From: Paraphysoderma sedebokerense
Lineage: Eukaryota; Blastocladiomycota; Physodermatomycetes; Physodermatales; Physodermataceae
Direction: 5' to 3'
Length of the DNA: 64,000 bases
NCBI GenBank assembly: GCA_025602915.1
Contig: JAHLJZ010000018.1
Span: 331,995-395,994, forward strand
Shown here: piece after piece, positions 9,535 through 19,155 of the stretch
Layout of the letters: every line of letters begins with the position of its first letter
How positions within the stretch are numbered: position 1 is the first letter of the stretch
Position numbers and translations under genes: made by a program
The notes under the pieces: model-generated
Told to the model about the DNA's origin: nothing
The model's database searches: none
The model's input: only the letters and a program-made list of their open reading frames with translations

Positions 9535-12453
9535 CTAGCAAGCAACCACCACATTTCCCTTTTTATTCAACCTCCCGGCCACTTCGGAGAAACTACTCCA
9601 TCTGCTCCCTACTATTGTCCTTGTCCATCCCAAAACGACCATATCCGCCATACCATACTGTACGCACTCTAAATTTCTCGCGACTCCGCAATTACCGCGT
9701 TCAATAGACTCTATCCTCCCTGGAAACTTTTCTTGTATATTACTCAATTCTTCTGTTTTATCGATCGCGATAAAGAATTTTGTATCGGTGGGATAAGTCA
9801 TTAATTGACGAACGAACGCAGAGTAGTGGCATTTGGATCGATACGGGATAGCTTCTTTCATAACGTTGACTTCCTTTTTTGATAGGTCTTTAACGTCGTT
9901 AAAAATATTGGTTTCCATGCGAATATGAACTCCCACAAATTCTTTTTCAATCTTAGATTTAGTGAAATTTCTCTTTGTCAACCACGATTGTATAATCTCA
10001 TTCACAGGTTTCGAGTACTTGAATGACTTCAACATTGAGTTTTCTAGTTCCCTGCTAGATTGAGTACTGACCAATTGCGATGAGCTTTTGGCGTAGATAT
10101 GTTCGGGGATGCTCGCGTTTATCAATTCATTTTTAATACCACCCTCCCAGGTAAAATAATTGAACAGTTTGACATTTTCTTCTTTGAACCAATTGATGTT
10201 AAACTCTTTCAACACTATTTCCTCTGAATTAGGGGAACCATCAAAGATGTCGTAAAATTCCGCGAAACAATGAACATCTGGTTCCCATATAACGATTAAT
10301 TTTCTTCCGCTATTACGAGCAATCGCTTTACCCGAGACATAAGTTCGTATTCGGTTACCTAAACCATGTTGAACATGTATGACAAAGTATCGGGTAGGAG
10401 ATTCTGGATTATAAATTTGAGATAAAACGGCAGCGGTGGAAGTGTGATTGATACTGTCCAGGTCTGGATGAGGTATCTTTGTTCTCCACTTTAATACATT
10501 GGTGATACCGGAGATGACGATTCGGTTCCATTCGGAATCGGTAAAATAATGACGCAAAGATGATGGATGACTGATTAAATCGGTACATGATTTCGTTTCA
10601 GACGGTCGCATGGATACTAATTTACTGCTCACTTTCGCGTAATCCCAATTAACACATCGGATGCTGCTATATTTTGGACTCCAATTCGGAATCAACTTCG
10701 TCGCGGCTTTGTTGATTGCGGTTTCGCATTCCGTACATTGACCTAAACTTCGTAACGCGTCCGGATGCGAATAATGATTAATCATACCGTACTTAAATTC
10801 ATATCTAACCAACCCGTTCTCCGAGGCGCGATCGTACAAATTGTCGTCGTCCCAACCATAAGTCGTTATTCGCTCGTCATAACCATTCAAGGTATCGACG
10901 AAATGGTTTCGATAAAAGTAGCATACGCCATTTAAATGACGCATGTTTAAGTCATTGTATTTAAAGGATAACCTCCAGTTACCGGCGAAATAAGCATTAG
11001 GTCTTAATTGATGAGCAACGAGGAATTGTGGATCCAATAAAGTATCGCTGTCTACTTTAAATATTTTATCGTACTTGGTATGTTTCGCAGCGAGGTTAAA
11101 CGCATGCGAAAGAATCCATTTAGGTTGATTCGGTACGGTGATGAGGTGAATTGGTATCGGAGATTTGGACCGATGGTATTCAATGATGGGAAGTAACGGA
11201 GGGTCAGAGGACCAATCGACAATCACGATTTCGTTGACACGGTAAGCATTGTACCAGGTTGGTAATGTTACGTTGATGATATCATTTCTGTTTTTTACGG
11301 CTGTAAAAATCGATAAACCGTTCTGAATGGGTACTTCTTTGGTAGAAGAGGATTGAAATCCATCGTCATAAGCTTTAACGAAATACGATTCTGTGTTCGA
11401 TTTCATCACTTGATCGATGTTTTCAATGGTCGCAGAGTCGTTCAAAATGTGAATAAACCGATTGGATTGAAATTTTGTGGACATAGAAGACTGGTTTCTC
11501 AACAGGTACAAAAACTCTGAACGCTGCAATACTTTTACCATCGCTTCGTCCAATCCGTAACCGTTCTTAGTAGGATCAATCAACTCCTTAGTTTTCCGTA
11601 TCACCATTTTCAATTCATCATTCAATAAACTGTATATCCCCGTTCTGAGCATATGCGGTACTTTTAATCCTTCCGACGTATTCCCAGACCCAGACACATC
11701 AGTTCCTTGTATCCAAAACTCATTTACCTTGGTTGATCGGTAAAACTGAGACGTAAACTCATCCACCCAATTCTGTTTAACAGGAACCAATTCAGGTTCC
11801 AACCACAAAAACCCATCATACGTTGTCTCCAATAATTCTGAATCAAAAATATCGAATAACTGTTGCGACACCGTCGAAATTGCAGTACTATTTCGGTTCC
11901 GTCGGGGAGAATGGAATTTTACATTTGCAAAACAATGTTGATTAGACGATGTGTATAATTTTATTAGCGATTGAATTTGAGATTTTAGTGATTCGTCCAG
12001 TGTTTTCCAATTTGCGTTGGGGAGGATAATTAAATCTATTTGTGGGGAATGTCTGGAGGAAGAGGAAGGGGACGAGGAAGAGCAAGCTCGGTGCCGTTTT
12101 AAACGGGTGATGAAGGTGGAAAAAATGGTAAACGAATATACATTTAAAGGGATGATGACGGCTAATTTATTCTTGAGGGTTGAAGTCGGACCGATGGTTG
12201 TTGAAGGAGAAGAATTGGTTTTGTTGGTGTCGAATTGAAGGATGCGATTATGGATTGAGAAGAGAGTCCAGATGACAATGACGAGTGAGGATATGAAGAC
12301 TAGTTTTTTCACGGAACTCAGTACCTTCCGAGATAACAGCATCATCTTGAATAACCCAAATGATGAAATTGTTATCGTATGCAAACGGAGGAAGGGATTC
12401 AGGGATGCCGGAAGGAAGGGACCGGCCGATTTAAAATACAAAACTCCGTCCAA
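9535..12453 (-). CDS. Multidomain Golgi-type glycosyltransferase (GT-A, GT2-like and fucosyltransferase-like parts)
   Basis: Single exon, 972 residues if begun at 12453; a second start at 12345 (MMLLSRK) would leave a short cytosolic tail before the only membrane anchor (residues about 50-67, LVFISSLVIVIWTLFSI), the usual type II layout of Golgi transferases. Residues about 95-350 look like one GT-A-type domain. Residues about 379-570 form a GT2/galactosyltransferase-like domain with SIFTAVKNRND, a metal-binding DSD at 468-470 and the acceptor-side motif GYDERITTYGWDDDNLYDR. Residues 690-972 carry HVQHGLGNRIR, VGVHIRMETN and LGWTRTIVGSRWSSFSE, matching the nucleotide-sugar-binding end of fucosyltransferase-like GT-B folds. 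Three catalytic-type modules on one chain suggest stepwise building of one glycan. Substrates are not known. Upstream it is divided from RNase H2A by 153 bases. Confidence 0.75.
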   Translation of the reverse strand: MDGVLYFKSAGPFLPASLNPFLRLHTITISSFGLFKMMLLSRKVLSSVKKLVFISSLVIVIWTLFSIHNRILQFDTNKTNSSPSTTIGPTSTLKNKLAVIIPLNVYSFTIFSTFITRLKRHRACSSSSPSSSSRHSPQIDLIILPNANWKTLDESLKSQIQSLIKLYTSSNQHCFANVKFHSPRRNRNSTAISTVSQQLFDIFDSELLETTYDGFLWLEPELVPVKQNWVDEFTSQFYRSTKVNEFWIQGTDVSGSGNTSEGLKVPHMLRTGIYSLLNDELKMVIRKTKELIDPTKNGYGLDEAMVKVLQRSEFLYLLRNQSSMSTKFQSNRFIHILNDSATIENIDQVMKSNTESYFVKAYDDGFQSSSTKEVPIQNGLSIFTAVKNRNDIINVTLPTWYNAYRVNEIVIVDWSSDPPLLPIIEYHRSKSPIPIHLITVPNQPKWILSHAFNLAAKHTKYDKIFKVDSDTLLDPQFLVAHQLRPNAYFAGNWRLSFKYNDLNMRHLNGVCYFYRNHFVDTLNGYDERITTYGWDDDNLYDRASENGLVRYEFKYGMINHYSHPDALRSLGQCTECETAINKAATKLIPNWSPKYSSIRCVNWDYAKVSSKLVSMRPSETKSCTDLISHPSSLRHYFTDSEWNRIVISGITNVLKWRTKIPHPDLDSINHTSTAAVLSQIYNPESPTRYFVIHVQHGLGNRIRTYVSGKAIARNSGRKLIVIWEPDVHCFAEFYDIFDGSPNSEEIVLKEFNINWFKEENVKLFNYFTWEGGIKNELINASIPEHIYAKSSSQLVSTQSSRELENSMLKSFKYSKPVNEIIQSWLTKRNFTKSKIEKEFVGVHIRMETNIFNDVKDLSKKEVNVMKEAIPYRSKCHYSAFVRQLMTYPTDTKFFIAIDKTEELSNIQEKFPGRIESIERGNCGVARNLECVQYGMADMVVLGWTRTIVGSRWSSFSEVAGRLNKKGNVVVAC

Positions 12454-12606
12454 AAAGTCTCGCGTCCGCGTCTGCTGTTTCCCATGTATGCAGATTGCAC
12501 TTCTTTATTGCTTCAAATCTTTATATTCTACAACTCACAACTGACCAAGATATAATTTAGTACAGTGTTATGTACAATGTACACCAACAAATTGTCGCCG
12601 CATCAC

Positions 12607-14092
12607 TTAAAACTCCACTACAGGTTTCATATTCATGGACTCAAAGTATTTGTCTCGTGTCTCCTGCGAATTATTCTCTGCCGATCGGGTGAAATAAGAT
12701 GTAATCTGTTTCCCATTATCTTCTTCGGGCTCAGGCCTATTATTGCCAAGTTGTCAATGTATTAATATATCGTATTATTCGTATACTAATCAGCTGAACA
12801 TCGAATAGCAATAAATATATCGTGCAGAGTAAAGGAACGAACCATGTGACAGCTACGCCTTCTTTCTCCAACAATGTACGACAAGTAGCCCAACTGAAAC
12901 GAATCACATTTGGGAATCCAAATATTTTATCCATATTCGAGTTTAACCAATTCACTGTGTTTGGATCTAAAAACCAACAAAATGCTTCATTAGCTTTCTT
13001 CTCTCAACAGGTGACTTCCATTTTCTGAGTAATCATTACACAACGTACCACTAGGATACCCAGATCCAAACTCTGTGCTAACATTTTCATCAATTCCTGT
13101 CTCCGAAAACTTCCAAGTCTTCAATACAATATCTCTAGTCACTTTTGCACAAATACTAGCCGCCCCGACCACCGGAAACTTCTCGTCTGCTTTGGACGTT
13201 ACTGTGATTTTCGGAATAGAGGGAAATGTTTGTTTCAAGTAAATCTCGTATTTTTCCGCTTTACCTACTGTGTCGACGTAGATCTGGACGACCGAGTGAG
13301 AAAGCGAGGCAGGATAATTAAACAGGAGTTCACTAACGAATATTAAGAAAATGCATAAAGACGAAACTCAAACATACTTCCTGAATATTGGCACCTTTGG
13401 CCAAAACTTCACGAATCAACTGAATCGTAGCATCATACGCAATGGCGTTTAGGTTATACTTATCCCTACATCACCCACCCCAGACTGTTACCTTATTGAA
13501 TTTGATATCCAGTAAAAAATATAAACAAATTTAAAACACGCACTTTCGTAACATCCACCCAGAAATATCACTCGGGGACAACACTCTAACGCTATACGCT
13601 AATTCTTCTTGTTTATTTTGGATCTCGGCAAACATCGTGTCTCTTTGTTCCTCCGTCAATTTTTTAGAATCTTTGAAACACAAAATAATTAATCATTCCA
13701 ATTCATGAGATTTTAAACTCAACGACAAGAACGGGTGGCCTGGGAACAAGAGCTAGAAATCAGGCCAAAATACGAACCATACACTCCAATTTCTTTTAAG
13801 GTGTCTAGACTTTCCAACGGACAATAACAAATTCCGTATACCATTGGTCCTAATTACCAACAACCGAAACCGAAATCGTCAGTCCACCATCTCTTTCATC
13901 CCATACAATCTGCATTCACCACAGATTCCAAAATCTTCAATCATAATTCAAGAAACAATCAAAATACAAACCAAGAACAGGACCCCTCCCGGCTTCGTCT
14001 ACACCCAACATACAGGGTTTAGTGGTAGTTACATGTGGTAACGGAGAATGGTAAGTATACGATTTAAGTAACGGGGTTGTAGGGATTGTCAT
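12607..14092 (-). CDS. RNASEH2A: Ribonuclease H2 catalytic subunit A
   Basis: RNase H2 removes ribonucleotides and RNA primers from DNA. Seven exons on the minus strand keep phase throughout: 14092-13972, 13849-13778, 13670-13544, 13465-13378, 13283-13049, 12966-12843 and 12736-12607. The product is 298 residues, almost exactly the usual length. Active-site blocks are present: GVDEAGRGPVLGPMVYG (Asp and Glu), VYDSKKL (Asp), IYVDTVGKAEKY (Asp), then AASICAKVTRD, FGSGYPSDP and IRFSWATC. The catalytic Asp of YDSKKL is split across an intron (13671-13777). The short C-terminus after the trp-containing VTW motif is polar and contains ITSYF. Start is the first in-frame ATG. It is followed at 12453 by the glycosyltransferase on the same strand. 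Confidence 0.93.
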
Positions 14093-14433
14093 TTCGTTTC
14101 TCGAATCAGCTTGCAAGTTTTGTTTGTTTTGAATTGACTTGGAGTTCTCGAGTTTTAAACTTGAATCGATGGAGATAGACCTGAGTTGTTGAGCTTCAAA
14201 TTATTCGGAGAAAGAGAACAATTGGGAGGTTTGTGAGGTGGATGGTGTGCTCTTGGCAAAGTTGTGAGTGGGAATGAGAAGGGAATGGATGGCTTTCAAC
14301 TTTGACGGAAGACGCGTTGTCGGATTTCTTCGCGAGATTGGACGAATCTCATAATCCACTTTAATTTTAGAATGTACGTACGTAAGAATTGAACTCGGGT
14401 GTTTACTTTTCAAGGTGAGATAAATAAATAGAT
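14093..14433. other. Upstream region of RNase H2A, no gene supported
   Basis: Holds the presumed promoter of the RNase H2A gene. The codons before its ATG are open for some 30 triplets without another Met. No further gene supported. Confidence 0.4.
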
Positions 14434-14790
14434 TTTCTGACATCAAGACATCAAGGATGAACAAAGCATTGACTAACTTTTACGCAAACTGAGGATATAT
14501 CAAATTTTAAATAGTATATCAAATCCCACGGCTATCTTGAAAGCCACTAGATCCTTTTAAACTTAAAGTCTGTCACCCCCTCTTCTCAACGGAACCTGGA
14601 TCATTGGTATCACAGGCATCCCTCAAACAGTGCACATGTCAAATCATGATTTCTATAATCACCCCTTCGCGTATATGTAAGCGGACTCTCTAATCCAGTT
14701 GCTCCATAAGCCTGTTAAAAAAAGCCTTGTTTCCTGCGTATTTGCCGGTTGTGGCACGATCTCGCCGCCAATCGACTTTGTGGAAATTGG
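14434..14790. repeat. Dispersed repeat copy A: degenerate duplicate of the stomatin gene 3' end
   Basis: Starts with tttctgacatcaagacat and runs through blocks shared with 21167-21450: the caaggatgaacaaa segment, attgactaa, the ttggtat/cacaggcatccct block and the gactct(c/t)taatc block. In the second copy this is the 3' flank plus last coding exon of stomatin, so here a similar piece lies in the same orientation, with many substitutions and small gaps. Read on the minus strand it no longer preserves the stomatin C-terminus well. I interpret it as an old segmental duplication. Confidence 0.55.
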
Positions 14791-15760
14791 AATGGGACCA
14801 CCCAGATGCCCACAGGCCGGTGGCCATAAGATCACGTGATGGAATTGAACAATGGAGGACCAAATCTCAATCTTCTGCCGAAGCCGACATGCAACCTCTG
14901 CGCTATTCCCCTTTCGTCGGGCCAAACCATCTACAGACAAATTCCAGAGTGACTGACAGATGGCTGGAGATTTTTGATGATCTAAACCGACAGGCCATTG
15001 AATTGTCTAACTCAGAAATTGATAAAGAGAATGCGGTGATTTTGCTGCAAAAAGCTGTACTTCATGAGGCTGTTAATTCTGTTCGTCCTTCGACTTCAGC
15101 TTCCACCCCAGTATTCATTAGGGGTCTCTTGTTCGTTTTCTTTCCATATCATGAGACCGTTTACTAAAAGTTTTCCATTTAGACTCACCCCTAGATCGGC
15201 TTATCGGGACGTTGACCCAAAGCTGGGATGATCAGGCGAAACTCGATGAATTGCGGAATGCTGTCGATTCTTGCGTTTGTTTATCCCAAGACGGAAGAAA
15301 GCTAGAGTACAATGACGCCAAAACTGACAGATGGCTGGAGATATTTGATGAGCTAAACCGACATTTCATCGAATTGCCCAACTCCGAAGTCGATAAAAAG
15401 AATGCGGTAATTTTGCAGCAAAAAGCTGTACTCAATGAAGCTGTTGATTCCTTTCGTTCAACTTTAACATCAATTCAAACATTTACTAGAGGTCTCGCTC
15501 CATTTTTTACGATACCATCAGACTTTCTACTAAAGAATTTTCTTTTTGACTCATCCCGTGATCAAATCATCGGGATGTTGAAGCCAAGCTGGGATGATCA
15601 GACGAAACTCGATAATTTTCGAAATGTCGTCGATTCTTGTGTTTGGTTATCCCAAGAAAGCAAGGACGATATAATTGAGAACAATAAGGGCAGGTTCCTC
15701 TCGGTTGCAAAATACATGGGGGGGGGGGACGTTTTTGGAATATATAGTCAACTACAGTGA
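14727..15760 (+). pseudogene. Tandemly duplicated gene fragment, decaying; family unknown
   Basis: Two copies of one unit lie head to tail, 14952-15322 and 15323-~15668 (offset 371 bases). Both encode a helical block beginning TDRWLEIFD(D/E)LNR and containing KNAVIL-QKAVL-EAV, and both encode SWDDQ-KLD-RN-VDSCV-LSQ. In copy 2 these are joined in one open frame (15212-15760); in copy 1 stop codons and a frame change at about 15140-15210 break it. Near the end of copy 2 there is an 11-G run at 15718-15728 inside the frame. The sequence before copy 1 overlaps the stomatin-derived repeat. I do not recognise the protein. The coding potential plus lesions suggest a recently duplicated gene now losing function, or a gene whose introns I could not resolve. 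Confidence 0.4.
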
Positions 15761-15849
15761 TTGTACAGTGAAATACAGTTTGTAAACTTTGAACGTTTCC
15801 TTCTTTATCTTAATGTCGACCAGCTAACAAGTATAATACTTCGCCTTCC

Positions 15850-16185
15850 GTGTCTACAGTAGGTCGAGGAGCTTTAATTGAATATTTAGCCTGCATCGTT
15901 GATAAGGGGTTATGGGAATGCTTCTATGTTAGCCAATCTGCAGATGAGGAAGGGAACAATCGAGTCTTCATGCAGATTGACGACGATATCTGCAACAAGA
16001 ATTGGAAGGATATCGAAGAATGTATCAACGATGTGATTTTGTCAGATTTGCTAGGAGATGACGTTTACCTTTTGAGCGGTGACGAGAATGACGCTGCATA
16101 CTTGAGGGAAGCAGACAGAGATCCCATCAAATGGGATAAAGTTGGAAAATACGGGGAATTCATCTCAAATATCAATAGTCTGTAA
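15850..16185 (+). CDS. Acidic exon of unknown protein
   Basis: An open frame of about 110 codons reaches TAA at 16183-16185; it has no ATG at its left end but a plausible acceptor (TGTCTACAG, near 15860) so it may be the last exon of the gene whose duplicated parts lie just upstream. It is rich in Asp and Glu (for example MQIDDDICNKNWKDIEECI) and predicted to be mostly helical. No family recognised. It converges with the minus-strand HEPN-like exon starting 27 bases further on. Confidence 0.3.
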   Translation: MSTVGRGALIEYLACIVDKGLWECFYVSQSADEEGNNRVFMQIDDDICNKNWKDIEECINDVILSDLLGDDVYLLSGDENDAAYLREADRDPIKWDKVGKYGEFISNINSL

Positions 16186-16211
16186 CTACAAATGCCAATA
16201 ATATTGTGTTA

Positions 16212-16478
16212 TTATGTGCAGTCCTCGACCCGGAAGTACTGCCAGGATGATATCATTACATTCTTGCCCTGTTTAATACAATCCAGAATACATTCCAACT
16301 TCTCAATATTCTTGTAAGCCTTAACTAACTCTGCACCCAACACTCTGGTAATAGTAACTCTATATACATCATGAGCTATGGTATTTCGTACTTGCCGAAT
16401 TCTATCCAATAGGTTAAGTACAATCGGCGGGGCAGTGTAGACTTGATTCCAATCGAAATCAGTCTTACTCCTATTGTC
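16212..16478 (-). CDS. C-terminal exon with a HEPN-like RNxxAH motif
   Basis: Minus-strand frame opening after a good acceptor (AAGTATAG at about 16479) and ending at 16212-16214. It encodes DFDWNQVYTAPP, then LLDRIRQVRNTIAHDVYRVT, which carries the R-N-x-x-A-H signature of HEPN domains between two helices, followed by a Lys-rich helix. HEPN folds are RNase or nucleotide-transferase-partner modules. Only about 88 residues are visible and I could not join it in frame to a clear upstream exon; a short frame beginning ATG near 16580 (MAGGQSRAKFNIDDSQ) is one frame off. It may be a remnant. Confidence 0.3.
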   Translation of the reverse strand, partial: DNRSKTDFDWNQVYTAPPIVLNLLDRIRQVRNTIAHDVYRVTITRVLGAELVKAYKNIEKLECILDCIKQGKNVMISSWQYFRVEDCT

Positions 16479-16559
16479 CTATACTTATTATCGACGAAAT
16501 CAGTCTCCTTTCAATATAATCGGTTGACCATGATTGTGAATCATCAATATTGAATTTGG

Positions 16560-16838
16560 CACGACTTTGGCCGCCTGCCATTACCCTACTGTTGCAAATA
16601 CCTCCCTGATTTCGTGGATGATTCTAGCATTACGTTCTCCATCGAACGGTGCTCGGGCAGTAGGGTAGTTGGCGTAATTGAAATTAAAAACTTCTTTGCG
16701 TCGTCAATTGACACCGAACAATTCATTAAACTGATGCATATAAACGCTGTCCGTCTGCACGGATTGCCTGAAATATTCTCAATGACAGAGGGTCCCATTT
16801 TACTTCATTACAATGGAGAGATCATTGGCGTACGTTAG
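16560..16838 (+). pseudogene. Fragment with a PD-(D/E)XK nuclease-like D...ExK pattern
   Basis: A plus-strand frame open from about 16567 to the TAG at 16836-16838 encodes LPDFVDDSSITFSIE, a short loop, then VVGVIEIKNFF. This hydrophobic strand-Asp, strand, E-x-K arrangement resembles the core of PD-(D/E)XK nucleases. It continues with a helical segment and ends HYNGEIIGVR. There is no ATG at the left end and no clear splice partner, so it is most likely a gene remnant. The nuclease link rests on pattern only. Confidence 0.25.
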
Positions 16839-17982
16839 GAACTGTAATATATTGGGTAGAATTTTAGGCGGAAACCACGGAAACAGGAATGTATTGGAGA
16901 ATACAAAACAGATTTACTAATGTTGAGACTAATTCAGAGTTGCTACAAGACTAATTATGCTACAAGATATTGGTGACGAGAAATCTGAAATATTACATGT
17001 ATCACATCAAATTAGTATCAATGAACGCTTGTTGATGTGCGATACACACGTCTTTAACTTTAACCTGGCGTAACAATAAGAAACCACATATTATTTTTAC
17101 GCCCGGAGTAACACTAAGTCTTACTTCAGCCTACCATCCTCAATCAGATGGAATGATCGAAAGAAACAATCAAACAGTTGAAAATTATCTTAAAACACAT
17201 CTGGATTATGATATGCAGAATTGGGTTGAATTACTCCCCAGTGCCGCATTTGCTTTTAATACACTATCCACTCTTCGACTGGATTTAGTTCCTTTTATCT
17301 TAACTTTGGATATCATCCAAGAAGCATTCCTGAAGTCCCGGCTAAACGACCGCATTTTCCAAAAGGCTATCAACATGCTGTTGAAATTACTCAAGTTCAT
17401 GCGGAAGCAAAAGCCAAAATGGTCGAACAACGTCATAATAGCAAACGTTTCGCCGATAGACTTCGCTCTAAAGCTCCCGTATTTAAGTCTGGAGATACAG
17501 TCTTTATTGATTTTAGAAAATATAAAACAACTCGTCCTATCCCCAAGTTTGATTATGCTTACAACGGACCTCTTGAAATTATCTCTCAAATTATTCCTGA
17601 ATTACAAGATCAAATTGCCTGACGATCTTAAGATTCACAATGTCTTTCGTGTTTCCTCGTTAAAACGCGCCAAAGAATCTACTAATCCGGGTCGACATCT
17701 TGCTGAACCCCAACCAGTGGTCGTCGAAGATCATTTTGAATATGAGGTTGAAGAGATTTTAGATGCTCGTAAACGTGGAAACAAAATTGAATATTTTGTT
17801 CATTGGTGTCGCACTACTGAACAATCTTGGGTGTCACACGATGACACTAATTGTGATGAATTACTTAAGGAATTCTATTCCCGTCATCCTGAAAAACCTG
17901 GTTACGCTAGGTTCAAACCACGCCAAAAGCGAAAGACTTAATAAGTTTGTCTTACTTAATTAAGACCTTTGGAAAGGGAGAA

Positions 17983-18299
17983 TGTCACGCCATAGTTAGG
18001 TCAAAATGACGACATCAATATTTAGCAATAATAAGGACATTTACATTTGTAGCAGAAGTAGTTTTAGATGTAGCTTAGATCGAAATATATAGTATTAATA
18101 TTAGTTCATAGTTACATCCCTTGTCTCATTAGTTTAGTGCTTTCAAGTTTGAGCTTTATAAAAGGAGTGAAGTTCACCCAGTGAACTTCACGAGAATAAT
18201 AGCTTTGCAATAAAGATTATTATTCCGAACATCAAATCCTTTGCCAGGAACTTGCAGTTTGTGACTCCACTTCCGCGGAGTGCATTTATATTTATAACA
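17983..18299 (+). repeat. 3' LTR of the Ty3/gypsy element
   Basis: Starts TGTCACGCC directly after the polypurine tract and probably ends at the ACA at 18297-18299 (an end at 18314 is also possible). It has a TATA box (tataaaa, 18157-18163) and a polyadenylation signal (aataaa, 18209-18214), so U3, R and U5 can be placed. A perfect 11-base inverted repeat lies just after the TATA box. No second LTR copy was found here. Confidence 0.75.
18167..18191. repeat. Perfect 11-bp inverted repeat at the start of LTR R region
   Basis: gtgaagttcac, spacer cca, gtgaacttcac. The hairpin begins four bases after the TATAAAA box and would lie near the RNA 5' end or the transcription start. Confidence 0.8.
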
Positions 18300-19155
18300 C
18301 CGATGTCGATAACAAGTAATTCGATTCTGTTTTTGAATTGAATTCTCAGGGCCCACAAGCCTGGCGATTCTATTGACCGAGAATGGCATCCATCCAGTAG
18401 ACATTCCATCAGACATTCCGCCAAGTAGGCTTATGTAAATGACACTATAAAAGTAATACGCAGGCAAGGAAGACGAAAGACAATTGACTCAACTGAACCG
18501 CAATGTAAATAATGTACACAAATTAGACAGATCTGAGGCTACACGGGCGGCGGGCTTCACTTCACTTAACAGACTTACAATGAGGATATATATATATTCA
18601 AGGGAAATAACCCGAGGATACATGTCCATCCTTAAGCAACAATCCGAGTATTTTCAATCTACAAGAATTTTCCATCTACCAAGCCATTGCCTAGGTACTA
18701 ATGAATTTAGATTGTCAAAGTTCGGAGGTGGTCGAGCTACCAACGAGCTAACAACATTTGAACTCTGTGATTCTTCAATGCAAGGGACCGCAATCTCGTC
18801 GATGGATTTAAAACAATCATATCGACCGTCCAGGACCATCTAATGACGCGACCGCAAGGAGGAAACTACGCGAAATTTCAATGCAAGCATATATTCAGTC
18901 GCTAGACGCTGAGATTGTCTAGAAAGCATTACGACGAACTTGATGAGACTTTCAGTACGATTACTTATTTGCGAATGGAGCAAAGAGAAACCATTTCACG
19001 AAGAATGTCACAAGCGGCGACTCCGTAGAGCTAGGAATTCACACAAATCGATTGGAAGGTGAGCAAACCAATGAACTTGCAAGATTTGCAGAAAGTCGCA
19101 ACTTCATTGGCTCCGATGCGAAACCTCTGAATTAACTGACATTCACTGTGTACGA
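18300..19155. other. Gene-poor stretch after the LTR
   Basis: No convincing gene. A frame of about 60 codons (about 18947-19132, containing YDYLFANGAKRNHFTKN) is open and protein-like but lacks a start and neighbours. The rest looks like decayed sequence. Confidence 0.35.

Larger units (their letters stand above)
17080..18299 (+). mobile_element. Ty3/gypsy chromovirus, 5'-truncated: integrase C-end, chromodomain and 3' LTR
   Basis: The element begins inside the integrase at TSAYHPQSDG (about 17122-17151), a hallmark of Ty3/gypsy integrases, and continues with IERNNQTVENYL. The middle (about 17275-17605) is only sensible in a second frame, so there are two compensating frameshifts, near 17270 and 17600. 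After KIHNVFRVSSLKR, the C-terminus has a chromodomain (YEVEEILDARKRG...EYFVHW...SWV), typical of fungal chromoviruses that target heterochromatin. TAA is at 17939-17941. A polypurine tract (ggaaagggagaa, 17971-17982) precedes the LTR. Gag, protease, reverse transcriptase and the 5' LTR are not in the window, so it cannot be autonomous. Confidence 0.85.

Noticed and set aside
9361-9672. Plus-strand open frame between the noxin-like and glycosyltransferase genes
   Set aside because: It overlaps both on the opposite strand and has no protein character.
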